NCBI GenBank assembly: GCA_005524015.1
Contig: SULG01000030.1
Coordinates: forward strand, 1 to 36,117
Direction of reading: 5' to 3'
Length of the DNA stretch: 36,117 nt
From: Candidatus Jettenia ecosi
GTDB lineage: Bacteria; Planctomycetota; Brocadiia; Brocadiales; Brocadiaceae
Every line of letters starts with the position of its first letter. Positions within the stretch are counted from its first letter, which is position 1. The notes beneath the pieces were generated by a model that saw nothing but the letters and a program-made list of their open reading frames with translations, did no database searches and was not told the origin of the DNA. Of this stretch, positions 18,412 to 27,053 are shown piece after piece. Made by a program: the position numbers and the translations under genes.

Positions 18412-19467
18412 ATGATAATAAGCAGAATAAATAAATTACTACAGACTGCCCGGCGGCTTAAGAGGATATTTGATCGAAAGATACTTATTCTGCATTATCA
18501 TCGTATAACTGAAGAACATTCAGATCCCTATTCTTTATGTATAACACCCCAAAATTTCTCTGATCACCTGGAGATTTTGCAAAAGTACGCCCGGCCAATA
18601 CAGCTACAGCAATTGATTAAAGCGTTCCATAATAAAAACCTCCCGCATAAATCGGTAGCAATTACCTTCGATGATGATTATGCTGATAATCTTCATAATG
18701 CCAAACTATTGCTGGAATGCCACGATATCCCGGCAACGATGTTCCTTACCACTGGATACATTGGAAAGATGTGTGATTTCTGGTGGGAGGAACTGGATAA
18801 TCTATTGCTACAGCCAGATATGTTATCAGGGACGCTTCGCTTAAGTATGAATAACAATATTAACCAATGGGAATCGAGTAAAGCAGTTCAGAGCTATCAT
18901 GAGGACTATTGGCCCTATCGCCGCTGGATGGATTGGGAAAAAGACGATCCTTGTGCTCGCCATGTCATTTATCTCTCCCTTTATGAACTGTTACACCATT
19001 TGCCAGAAGAAGAACAACAAGAGGTAATTGACAAACTATTACTGTGGGTTAATGTCAGATCAACTGATACTGATCAACAAACACCTGACTCTCTCTCGTT
19101 TGAGGATGTATATGCCCTGGCACAAGGAAAACTTATTGAGATTGGTGCGCATACCGTAACACATCCAATACTTTCCACACTCCCACTGGCTACGCAGCGG
19201 AAAGAAATACTTCAAAGTAAAGCGTATCTTGAGGAGATACTGAGTCGTCCAATAACAAGTTTTGCATATCCGTATGGCAGAGAGTGCGATTATACGGAAG
19301 AAACAGTCACTCTTGTGCAAGAAGCCGGATTTCATTGTGCTTGTACGAATGCTTCTGGTATTATTGGAAGAGGCACGAACTGTTTTCAATTGCCTCGCAT
19401 CCAGATATATAATTGGAATGGAGAAGAGTTTTCTCAGCAATTATCAAGATGGTTTAACTCCCAATAA
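18412..19467 (+). CDS. Polysaccharide deacetylase (NodB homology, CE4)
   Basis: The protein has 351 aa. It belongs to the metal-dependent carbohydrate esterase 4 family, which removes N- or O-acetyl groups from polysaccharides. The first catalytic motif is TFDDDYADN (85-93, D87/D88) and the metal-binding H-x3-H is GAHTVTHP (H247, H251). A later AYPYGRE segment matches the family. An insert of about 100 residues between the motifs (residues 130-230) is longer than in a minimal NodB domain. There is no clear signal peptide, so it may be cytoplasmic. It stands first in the polysaccharide locus behind a putative sigma-54 promoter. Confidence 0.9.
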   Translation: MIISRINKLLQTARRLKRIFDRKILILHYHRITEEHSDPYSLCITPQNFSDHLEILQKYARPIQLQQLIKAFHNKNLPHKSVAITFDDDYADNLHNAKLLLECHDIPATMFLTTGYIGKMCDFWWEELDNLLLQPDMLSGTLRLSMNNNINQWESSKAVQSYHEDYWPYRRWMDWEKDDPCARHVIYLSLYELLHHLPEEEQQEVIDKLLLWVNVRSTDTDQQTPDSLSFEDVYALAQGKLIEIGAHTVTHPILSTLPLATQRKEILQSKAYLEEILSRPITSFAYPYGRECDYTEETVTLVQEAGFHCACTNASGIIGRGTNCFQLPRIQIYNWNGEEFSQQLSRWFNSQ

Positions 19468-19481
19468 TACTATATTTTTAT

Positions 19482-19511
19482 TTGACATAAAACGCTATAC
19501 TTGAATATAAT
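19482..19511 (+). promoter_or_regulatory. Consensus sigma-70 promoter of the polysaccharide export operon
   Basis: TTGACA (19482-19487) and TATAAT (19506-19511) are both perfect, separated by 18 bases. The expected transcript starts near 19518 and carries the riboswitch and terminator described below before the glycosyltransferase gene at 19856. Confidence 0.7.
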
Positions 19512-19604
19512 TAATAAACTATATATAATTTGTTATTCCACGCAAACAAGTTGCACTTAAAGTTTTGCAAGAAGAAGTGGAATAAGATATACATAGTCAA
19601 AATA

Positions 19605-19735
19605 CAAAACGATAAAGGCAAACCCTGAGTGATCAGGGGACGCAAAGTAAAGGATCTTTAATATTCATGGTAGAGACGCATCATGATGCGTCTCTACCAT
19701 GAATATTAAAGATAGCCCTACTACCGAACATGATA
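19605..19735 (+). promoter_or_regulatory. Cyclic di-GMP-I (GEMM) riboswitch aptamer
   Basis: The conserved GGCAAA (19617-19622) is followed by a hairpin CCCTGA-GTGA-TCAGGG (19623-19638) with a GNRA tetraloop, then the invariant GACGCAAAG (19639-19647). A second arm begins with AAAGGATCTTTAA (tetraloop-receptor side) and returns as AAAGAT-AGCC (19708-19717), whose GCC can pair with the first GGC; CTACTACCG follows. This order and spacing matches the GEMM-I class that binds c-di-GMP. The second arm is greatly extended by a 60-bp palindrome (19654-19713). An intrinsic terminator lies 26 bases downstream, so control is probably at transcription elongation of the glycosyltransferase/ABC exporter operon. 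The outer P1 stem was not resolved by eye. Confidence 0.82.
19654..19713. repeat. Perfect 60-bp palindrome inside the riboswitch arm
   Basis: Positions 19654-19683 are exactly complementary to 19684-19713 with no spacer (centre CATCATGATG). The inner part, CATGGTAGAGACG..., recurs in degraded form at 34649-34677 in a non-riboswitch context, so it belongs to a dispersed palindromic family. As RNA it would form one long hairpin extending the variable arm without breaking conserved aptamer positions. Confidence 0.9.
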
Positions 19736-19760
19736 AATACAGTCGAAACACATCAGAGAA

Positions 19761-19808
19761 CCTTACTCTGAGAACATTGACTTAATCTTCTCAGAGTAAG
19801 GTTTTTTT
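19761..19808 (+). terminator. Riboswitch-linked intrinsic terminator
   Basis: CCTTACTCTGAGA (19761-19773) pairs perfectly with TCTCAGAGTAAGG (19789-19801), followed by seven Ts (19802-19808). It lies between the c-di-GMP aptamer and the first structural gene. TCAGAG at 19753-19758, just 5' of it, can pair with CTCTGA in the first arm, a possible antiterminator. Confidence 0.9.
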
Positions 19809-19855
19809 GTTTTAAGAGTGCGTGCAGGAACAACATCAAAACAAATCTTAATTGA

Positions 19856-20800
19856 ATGGAATATACTAAGATGCCACAAGTTAGCGTAATTATTCCTACG
19901 TATAATCGTGCTAAGTTTCTCCACTTAGCAATTACCAGTGTATTAAATCAAACATTTCAAGATTTTGAGATAGTTGTAATAGATGATGGTTCACAAGATA
20001 ATACGCAGGAGGTTGTGAAGAATTTTCATGATGCGAGAATACATTACATATGCCATAAAGAAAATAAAGGAGAAGCCGGAGCACGAAATACCGGAATAAT
20101 AAATTCACATGCCAAATATATAGCATTTTTAGATGATGATGATGAATGGTTACCAGAAAAGCTCCGGCTACAAGTCGATTTATTCCAAAACAGCAAACCC
20201 AAGGTTGGATGTATATACACAGGCTATCTGGTAGTAGATACAACGAAGGGAAAAATATTACGTCGGAGGGTTCCCATAAAACGAGGAGATATTTATCATG
20301 ATATATTTGTAAGAAATTATATTGGAGTGCCGTCTACGGTTATTCTGAAAAGGGAATGCTTTCAAAAGGTAAATTTATTTGACGAGAATATAGCCTTCGG
20401 AACCGATTATGATATGTGGATTCGAATCGCAAAAGAATTTCATTTTGATTATATTGAAAAACCTCTGGTTAAGTATTGTATTCATAAAAATAGACTTTCC
20501 ACTAATCTGGAAATACAAATTAAAGGATTTGAAACAATTCATAAAAAATACGATCAATTTTACACCTTAAATAATAAAATCTACTGTCACCATTATATTT
20601 ATCTTGGATTACTGTATTGCTGTGTTGGAAATTTTAAAAAAGGAAGAGAAATATTTATAAAAACAATACGATTACGTCCGTTTGGAATAAAAAGCTACCT
20701 GAGTCTTGTACTTTCCTTTTTCAGTACAGGTAATTTTAGGAGAGTAAGAAATTTAATAGAAAAGTTTCTCTTGTATCGCAAAAACCAAGATACATTTTAA
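19856..20800 (+). CDS. Family 2 glycosyltransferase
   Basis: The protein has 314 aa. It has the GT-A fold of GT2 enzymes, which move a sugar from a nucleotide donor to an acceptor. It opens with VSVIIPTYNRAKFLHLAITSVLNQTFQDFE, has the donor-binding VVIDDGSQDNT, GEAGARNTGI and the acidic FLDDDDEWLP metal site (DXD equivalent), and FGTDYDMWIRIA further on. ATG 19856 is used; an in-frame ATG at 19871 begins directly at MPQVSVIIP and is also possible, neither having a strong Shine-Dalgarno. It is the first gene after the c-di-GMP riboswitch. Acceptor and sugar are unknown. Confidence 0.9.
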   Translation: MEYTKMPQVSVIIPTYNRAKFLHLAITSVLNQTFQDFEIVVIDDGSQDNTQEVVKNFHDARIHYICHKENKGEAGARNTGIINSHAKYIAFLDDDDEWLPEKLRLQVDLFQNSKPKVGCIYTGYLVVDTTKGKILRRRVPIKRGDIYHDIFVRNYIGVPSTVILKRECFQKVNLFDENIAFGTDYDMWIRIAKEFHFDYIEKPLVKYCIHKNRLSTNLEIQIKGFETIHKKYDQFYTLNNKIYCHHYIYLGLLYCCVGNFKKGREIFIKTIRLRPFGIKSYLSLVLSFFSTGNFRRVRNLIEKFLLYRKNQDTF

Positions 20801-20869
20801 CTTGATAACGAAATATATCTTTGATATATATTAAGTTGCAATATTTTATAGAATCGTGTATTTTTACCC

Positions 20870-21697
20870 ATGTTAGATCTCCCTTATTCTTCTGAAAAAA
20901 GTATTTCTCCCTTATATAAGAAGCCGCGCCATACGAGTTCATTGGTCTACCACCTTGACTTACTATGCCACCTAGTACGTCGTGATTTTACTTTACGCTA
21001 TAAACAATCGGTACTTGGTGTCCTTTGGTCACTCGTGCTCCCCTTAGCTCAACTTATCGTACTCGTCTTCCTCTTTGATATCGTTGTCCCTCTGAAGATT
21101 GATGCCTATCCTGCTTTTGTTTTCAGCGCTTTACTGCCATGGACCTGGTTCAGCACATGTCTTGGTTCAGCGGGTAATCTCTTTATTCACAACCGGGATC
21201 TAGTTCGACGGCCTCATTTTACACCGGTTATTCTTATTATTGTTAATACCCTGTCAAACTTACTGAACTATGGAATAGCCATGCCAATACTTTTTGGCAT
21301 GTTAATCTTTTACGGCAAAACTCTGACATGGGCTTTATTAACCCTTCCCCTGCTTATCCTCATCCAGGGCATTTTGATTGTTAGCCTTGGTTTAATGATT
21401 GCAACCCTGAACGTCTTTTATCGTGACATACAGCATATGATGAGCATGATGCTTATGCTTCTGTTCTACCTGACCCCTGTTTTTTATCGTTCCCAATTGG
21501 CTGCTGAAAATTATCGTATATTGTACACGTACAGCCCGCTTGCAATATTAATCCAGAACTATCGGGCAATCTTTCTCTACGGCACACTTCCCGAATGGAA
21601 TTCGTTGCTCATTGCCGGCATTATAAGCGTTGTTCTCTGCTGCTTCAGTTACCTTATATATTGTCGTTACCTTCACGATGTTATCGATACCATTTAG
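20870..21697 (+). CDS. ABC-2 type polysaccharide exporter, permease (Wzm-like)
   Basis: The protein has 275 aa with about six membrane helices. It begins with a cytoplasmic N-terminus carrying LVRRDFTLRYKQSVLGVLWSL, the hallmark of O-antigen/teichoic acid exporter permeases of the Wzm/TagG type. Later segments (FSALLPWTWFS, NRDLVRRPHF, FYRDIQHMMSMMLMLLFYLTPVFY) also match. It pairs with the ATP-binding gene 26 bases downstream. Together they would flip a lipid-linked polysaccharide across the inner membrane. Confidence 0.92.
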   Translation: MLDLPYSSEKSISPLYKKPRHTSSLVYHLDLLCHLVRRDFTLRYKQSVLGVLWSLVLPLAQLIVLVFLFDIVVPLKIDAYPAFVFSALLPWTWFSTCLGSAGNLFIHNRDLVRRPHFTPVILIIVNTLSNLLNYGIAMPILFGMLIFYGKTLTWALLTLPLLILIQGILIVSLGLMIATLNVFYRDIQHMMSMMLMLLFYLTPVFYRSQLAAENYRILYTYSPLAILIQNYRAIFLYGTLPEWNSLLIAGIISVVLCCFSYLIYCRYLHDVIDTI

Positions 21698-21723
21698 TTA
21701 AGCAATTATTCGAGGAGTATGAG

Positions 21724-23007
21724 GTGTCTGCCGTTCTCACTGTAGAATCTGTCTCAAAGCAATTTAAAATCCACCGTAATCGCCCTGTTTCCATTAAAGA
21801 ATCAATAATCTGGAGGCTTCACGGTCGCCATAATGCCGGAAATAATAAATTTTGGGCGCTCCGCGATGTTAGTTTTTCATTAGAACAAGGTAAAGTGCTT
21901 GGCATTATTGGCCATAACGGCGCAGGAAAAAGTACTTTACTGCGTTTATTATGTGGACTGGGAAGGCCAACTACCGGACATATTCAGCGTATAGGTCATG
22001 TAAGTGGATTGCTTGAATTGGGAAGTGGATTCCATCCTGACATGACCGGCCGTGAGAATCTCATGACGGGAGGAATCCTGAGCGGCCTGACCAGACGCGA
22101 GGTACAGGCAAGGCAGCAGGAGATCGTAGCCTTTGCCGAATTGGAAGAATTCATCGATCAGCCAGTAAGAACCTACTCCAACGGTATGTATTTACGGCTT
22201 GCATTCGCAGCAGCTATCCATTTTGACCCCGATGTACTCATTATCGATGAAGTATTAGCAGTTGGAGATGCGCGTTTTCAGAAGAGGTGTATCGAACGGT
22301 TGACAGCCTTTCGTGTATCGGGCAAAGCCTTAATTCTGACATCGCACGACTCTGAACAGATCAAAAGCTTGTGTGATGAAGTCCTGGTATTAGAGGAAGG
22401 CCATATCGTGATGCAGGGCGACCCGGCAAGCGCTATAAGGTGTTATAACGATCTGATGCGCCAGAGGACAGAAAAACGGGCTGCACAACTTTTCAATGGA
22501 GTAGTTCAGCCAAGTCTGACAGTTGAACGTGGCAACCGTATGGGGACACAGGAAGCATCGATCTGTGCTGTCCATTTGTATGATAAGCAAGGAAATATGA
22601 ATGATACCCTGCATAGCGGAGATGGCTTGACAATCGAACTTAAATACAATCTTACTGCGTCCCTGTCCGACATGGCTCTTCTCCTGGGTATCTATAGCGA
22701 GACTAATGTTAAGTGTTTTGAGACCTATATCCCATCGGTAAATGCAACCTTTGGTCCCCTAACCAAACAAGGCAGCTTCAGTTGTCACTTCCAGGAATTA
22801 CCCTTGCTCCCTGGATTATATTATATTACCGTAGGTCTCTATCCCGTTGATTGGAGCTATGTTTACGATTATCATTGGCAGATGCATCCCCTACACGTTC
22901 TAAAAAGCGGAATACACTCTGCGGTTTCCGGTATAATTTCTCTTTGTCCGGTCTGGTCTATTCCACAAGAAAATTCAGGACAAGCTGAAACGAAGATACG
23001 AACCTAA
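21724..23007 (+). CDS. ABC-2 type polysaccharide exporter, ATPase with Wzt C-terminal domain
   Basis: The protein has 427 aa from GTG 21724, chosen because GAGGAG lies at 21712-21717 with six bases of spacing. The frame is open further upstream to 21595 but there overlaps the permease gene. Residues 1-240 form the ATPase: Walker A GHNGAGKST (63-71), signature YSNGMYLRLAFA, Walker B VLIIDEVLAVGD. The remaining residues, about 270-405, form the beta-sandwich Wzt_C domain (ICAVHLYDKQGN, GDGLTIELKYN, GLYYITVGLYPVD). In E. coli O8/O9a this domain binds the non-reducing end of the finished chain. This suggests export of a chain with a specific terminal modification. Confidence 0.92.
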   Translation: MSAVLTVESVSKQFKIHRNRPVSIKESIIWRLHGRHNAGNNKFWALRDVSFSLEQGKVLGIIGHNGAGKSTLLRLLCGLGRPTTGHIQRIGHVSGLLELGSGFHPDMTGRENLMTGGILSGLTRREVQARQQEIVAFAELEEFIDQPVRTYSNGMYLRLAFAAAIHFDPDVLIIDEVLAVGDARFQKRCIERLTAFRVSGKALILTSHDSEQIKSLCDEVLVLEEGHIVMQGDPASAIRCYNDLMRQRTEKRAAQLFNGVVQPSLTVERGNRMGTQEASICAVHLYDKQGNMNDTLHSGDGLTIELKYNLTASLSDMALLLGIYSETNVKCFETYIPSVNATFGPLTKQGSFSCHFQELPLLPGLYYITVGLYPVDWSYVYDYHWQMHPLHVLKSGIHSAVSGIISLCPVWSIPQENSGQAETKIRT

Positions 23008-23170
23008 TTAAGCACAGTCACATATTACATGCAAAACCAATAAAAGATCATCACCGTTGATTTTTCGCTCGATCGAGTCCGTTAAAGATCGTAAAAGCAA
23101 AGAGGTTTATCATAAACTGGTTCTAAACTTGCTGTAAAACACTATACAATTGGGAAATCAAAAAGGATCA

Positions 23171-24421
23171 ATGTATATGGAATCGAAAAAGTATGTGATT
23201 CAAACTGACCGAATCAAAAGTCCTTTGATAAGCATTATTGTCACGAATTTCAACTATGCAAGATATATCGAAACTTGCCTGCAATCGATAGCTGATCAAA
23301 CGTATACAAAATTTGAGTGCGTTATTGTGGACGACGTTTCTCAGGATAATTCCGTAAAGATTATTGAACGCTTTATTGATAGCAACCAGTCATCGGAACG
23401 ATTTCGTTTAATACAGCACGGGGAGAACCAGGGTCAAATGGCGGCGTTCCAGACGGGCCTTGCACACACAAGCGGCCGATTTGTGGTATTTGTTGATGCT
23501 GACGATCTTTTGCTGCCGGATTTCATTGAAACCCATCTCAAGGCACATTTGAATTCTTCTTACGAGGCAGCTTTAAGTAACTCGGATCAGTTTCAAATCG
23601 GGCCCGATGGACAGATTCTCAGTGGTACCCACATCGTCATGTACAAAAACCGTGGTAATACAAGATCAATCGCCAGGGAACTTAAGAATGGTCAATGTGA
23701 GTGGAACTTTTCGCCAGGGAAGCTAATGACCTTTCAGCAACCAGACTTACCCCTGGAATACTATCATGCATGGGAGGTTCCGGAGTGGGGTTGGATGTGG
23801 AGCACGACCAGCGCAGCGATGTTTCGACGCGACGTTCTCGCTATGATTATGTCCGAGGAATGCCAGTGCCTCAGGGTGTGCGCGGATAGCTATTTATTTC
23901 ATTTCTCCCATGCGCTTGGCGGTACGTTGATCATCCCTGCCGTCCATGGGTGCTATCGACGCCATGGCAGCAACGCATTCTCCAACAATCCCATTATTGG
24001 CGGCTTTAATAGCCCCGGTGACGTTCGGAGAGACCCTAAAACACTTTCCAGGGAGCTTAGTTTTCGCCATGCTATTAAACACTTCGACTATTTTCATGCT
24101 GTAATCGGCAGAGATCGTATGATTTGGCTCTTAAAGTATTTTGGTTCCGGCAGGAAATTTATAAAACTCACACTATCACTCAAAACTTTCCCCGAAAACA
24201 TGTTCATACCAAGCGTGCGCATAACCCCGGAAAACATATTTTACCCGAAGATTTTTAGGTCTCCGATTGCACCACATAAAATAATGACCCGCATAATCGG
24301 GAGGTTCTATTTGAGGTTTGTTCGATACATGTATCTGGTAATTAGATTCTTTAGAAATCCTAGAGTTGACCGGATCAGGTTTTCTCTAGAATCTTGCTCC
24401 AAAGAGACCGATGGCGTGTGA
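23171..24421 (+). CDS. Family 2 glycosyltransferase
   Basis: The protein has 416 aa from ATG 23171; a TTG at 23150 and an ATG at 23177 are alternatives, with AAAGGA at 23162-23167 favouring the ATG codons. The GT-A domain lies in the first 200 residues: LISIIVTNFNYARYIETCLQSIADQTY, VIVDDVSQDNS, NQGQMAAFQTGL, FVDADDLLLPDF (metal-binding acidic motif). The C-terminal half (EWGWMWSTTSAAMFRRD, basic C-terminus) is less familiar and may bind the acceptor or membrane. It follows the exporter genes after 163 non-coding bases. Confidence 0.88.
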   Translation: MYMESKKYVIQTDRIKSPLISIIVTNFNYARYIETCLQSIADQTYTKFECVIVDDVSQDNSVKIIERFIDSNQSSERFRLIQHGENQGQMAAFQTGLAHTSGRFVVFVDADDLLLPDFIETHLKAHLNSSYEAALSNSDQFQIGPDGQILSGTHIVMYKNRGNTRSIARELKNGQCEWNFSPGKLMTFQQPDLPLEYYHAWEVPEWGWMWSTTSAAMFRRDVLAMIMSEECQCLRVCADSYLFHFSHALGGTLIIPAVHGCYRRHGSNAFSNNPIIGGFNSPGDVRRDPKTLSRELSFRHAIKHFDYFHAVIGRDRMIWLLKYFGSGRKFIKLTLSLKTFPENMFIPSVRITPENIFYPKIFRSPIAPHKIMTRIIGRFYLRFVRYMYLVIRFFRNPRVDRIRFSLESCSKETDGV

Positions 24422-24482
24422 GCAGTAAAATTCATCAAATCAGCAAGCCAAATAATCATTTATTAAAGTAAGGGTTATAGCA

Positions 24483-25742
24483 ATGAAAATGGAAAAATCT
24501 CTTAAAGAATACTTGATAGACTTCTATCTTCACAAATCTGATGTTTTTTGCATCATGCCATGGGTGCATATGCATAGCTGGCCTGATGGCAGAATACTAC
24601 CATGCTGTTATGCGAAATGCGATCAACCCATCGGATATTTGAATAACGGTTTAAAAGTCGTTTGGAATAACGATGCTTATAAGATCTTTCGGCAAAAAAT
24701 GCTTAAAAATATTCCGATCCCCGAGTACTGCTATAAATGCTATGACTACGATAAGTCTGGAAACTTTTCTTATCGAAGGTATGCAAATAAAAAATTCGGG
24801 AAACATCTCTATGAGGCTTTAGACAAAACGGACGCAGATGGAACCTATAACGAGTTTACGCTTCGCTATTTGGATTTCCGGTTTTCAAACCTATGCAACC
24901 ATCGCTGTAGATCATGCGGTCATGGACTTTCAAGTAACTGGTATGATGAGCATGTGAAGATACATGGCGATCCCGGCCTTCCAAAGGTAATCAATTCAAA
25001 CAATCAAGCGTATCTTAAAGAGGTATTGGAAATACTTCCATCTGTAGAAGCTGTATATTTCGCAGGTGGCGAACCATTGATACAAGAGGAGCATTATCTT
25101 ATACTTAGCAAGCTTAGGGAAATAGGAAAAACCGATGTTGATCTTTCGTACAACACAAACTTATCTAGTCTCGGTATAAAGAATTATGATGTTTTTGATT
25201 TATGGCGTGGATTCAAAAGTCTCAGAATTGGCGCTAGTTTAGATGGTTCCGAAGGTCGTGGTGAGCTGCTAAGAAAAGGACAAAGTTGGGAAGTTATTGT
25301 GAGGAACAGGAAAAAATTAATGGAGAGCCCACCAGAGGTAGGATATTTTGAATTTGGAGTTTCAGCTACAGTTGGAGCCATGAATGTTCTTCACATTCCG
25401 GATTTCCACCGTGAATGGATTGATGCGGGTCTTATTCCTCCAAATGCTTTCCTAATCAACCCTATTATGGATCCAAATTTTTTACGGGTGAATATACTAC
25501 CGAGGGAATATAAAGATCAAGTAGAGAAAAAATATAAAACATTTATGAGAGAATGTCTATCGGGATATACGGAAACATACCAAGAATACGAAGCCTTTCT
25601 TAGGTTAATGTGGGAACATGATTTACAGGAGTATCTGCCTACTTATTTTTGGTGGATGAAGACACTGGACGAGAGTCGTGATGAAAACTTTGTGCAAGTT
25701 TTCCCAGAATGGAAAGAGCTTTTTCTAAAGTACGATAAATGA
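24483..25742 (+). CDS. Twitch-domain radical SAM protein
   Basis: The protein has 419 aa. An N-terminal Cys-rich region resembling a SPASM/twitch auxiliary cluster comes first (CIMPWVHMHSWPDGRILPCC at 23-42, C46, and CYKCYD at 83-88). The radical SAM core follows with the C-x3-C-x2-C motif at C138, C142, C145 (NLCNHRCRSC) and the AGGEPL glycine motif. This unusual order, auxiliary cluster before the core, is typical of the twitch-domain radical SAM family found in polysaccharide loci. The reaction is unknown; sugar or lipid-carrier modification is likely from its position between glycosyltransferases. Confidence 0.88.
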   Translation: MKMEKSLKEYLIDFYLHKSDVFCIMPWVHMHSWPDGRILPCCYAKCDQPIGYLNNGLKVVWNNDAYKIFRQKMLKNIPIPEYCYKCYDYDKSGNFSYRRYANKKFGKHLYEALDKTDADGTYNEFTLRYLDFRFSNLCNHRCRSCGHGLSSNWYDEHVKIHGDPGLPKVINSNNQAYLKEVLEILPSVEAVYFAGGEPLIQEEHYLILSKLREIGKTDVDLSYNTNLSSLGIKNYDVFDLWRGFKSLRIGASLDGSEGRGELLRKGQSWEVIVRNRKKLMESPPEVGYFEFGVSATVGAMNVLHIPDFHREWIDAGLIPPNAFLINPIMDPNFLRVNILPREYKDQVEKKYKTFMRECLSGYTETYQEYEAFLRLMWEHDLQEYLPTYFWWMKTLDESRDENFVQVFPEWKELFLKYDK

Positions 25743-25867
25743 GTAAAAATGAGATATAGGTAAAACTTTGTTCTACGCCCTTCCCTGCGGTATTATCTTG
25801 CTGAATAGTAGTTCTCGGTACAATTAAATATAACTTTTATCCATTTCGGATACGTACAAAAACAGCT

Positions 25868-27013
25868 ATGAGATGTAATCATCAGCTTATGGAAGGAAAA
25901 ATGATCCTGGAACCAGATCAATTTACTTCAGGCCAGCCTTTGGTGTCGGTCATTATCCCTGCATACAATGCGGAAGCTTTTATTCTGCATACATTAAATT
26001 CTGTGATTTCTCAAACTTACAAAAATATTGAGGTTATTGTAGTTGATGACGGCTCACATGATAAAACTGCAGAAATTGTAGAATCAATTATGCAGCGTGA
26101 TGACCGCGTGATACTTCTGCAACAGCCAAATTCGGGGGTCTCATCGGCACGTAACAAGGCAATTGAAAAATCCCGGGGTGAGTATATAGCACCTATTGAT
26201 GCTGATGACATTTGGTATCCTCAAAGCATCGAGAAACAAGTACAGTGTATGTTACACGCAGGACCAAGCACGGGAGTCGTCTATGCCTGGTCAGTGCATA
26301 TTGATGAAAAAGGCTTACTAACAGGCGGGCACAATGCTTTCGATTTAGAGGGTGATGTTTTTGAGGCATTAATGTTTAGTAACTTTATTGGCAATGGGAG
26401 CGCATCTTTGATTCGTCGCATATGTTTTAATCGAATTGGAGGGTATAACGCACAAGTTGAGCCTTGTGAGGATCTTGATTTATATCTCCGGATTGCAGAA
26501 CTTTATCAGTTTCACGTAGTAAAAGAGTTCCTGGTCGGGTACCGTAAAACTACCAACAGTAGGTCTTTTAATTGCAGAGGCATGGAAACTTCCCTGCGTA
26601 TAATACTAAGGAATAGAAAACAGCAATATCCTGATATTCCCTTGTTCTTTTATCGCTGGTCATGGGGTCATTATTATTTATATCTCAGTAGCCAAAGCAG
26701 GGTATCCGGCAACTACTGGATGAGCATTCACTACCTGTATAAAGCAGCACGGGCAGATCTTATTTTGCTCTTATATCCGGAATTTTACCGGTACCTGTGC
26801 AGATGCGGTTTGCGATTGGTGAAAAAAACGGTTATTTTTGCTGCCCGGATACTACATTGTCCTTCAGCAACTATTTTTAGAAAGGTAGGTACTACTCATA
26901 AAAAATTTACGATTTCTGACATCGAAATACGAAGTAGTCGCCGGCTACCGTACAGTTTGAATAAATTGCATCGAACCCGACTGCAACGTATTCATCGTTT
27001 ATTTGCAAAGTGA
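25868..27013 (+). CDS. Family 2 glycosyltransferase
   Basis: The protein has 381 aa from ATG 25868; an in-frame ATG at 25901 preceded by GGAAGGA is an alternative that removes 11 residues. GT-A features are PLVSVIIPAYNAEAFILHTLNSVISQTYKN, VIVVDDGSHDKTAE, NSGVSSARNKAI and the metal site APIDADDIWYP. CEDLDLYLRIAE, seen also in the other GT2 proteins, follows. The C-terminal third is basic and aromatic and could lie against the membrane. It is the third glycosyltransferase in the locus and precedes the decayed MFS gene. Confidence 0.9.
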   Translation: MRCNHQLMEGKMILEPDQFTSGQPLVSVIIPAYNAEAFILHTLNSVISQTYKNIEVIVVDDGSHDKTAEIVESIMQRDDRVILLQQPNSGVSSARNKAIEKSRGEYIAPIDADDIWYPQSIEKQVQCMLHAGPSTGVVYAWSVHIDEKGLLTGGHNAFDLEGDVFEALMFSNFIGNGSASLIRRICFNRIGGYNAQVEPCEDLDLYLRIAELYQFHVVKEFLVGYRKTTNSRSFNCRGMETSLRIILRNRKQQYPDIPLFFYRWSWGHYYLYLSSQSRVSGNYWMSIHYLYKAARADLILLLYPEFYRYLCRCGLRLVKKTVIFAARILHCPSATIFRKVGTTHKKFTISDIEIRSSRRLPYSLNKLHRTRLQRIHRLFAK

Positions 27014-27053
27014 AATCTGTTATGTGCAAGACTCCATCAGGCTCTCTTTCGCT

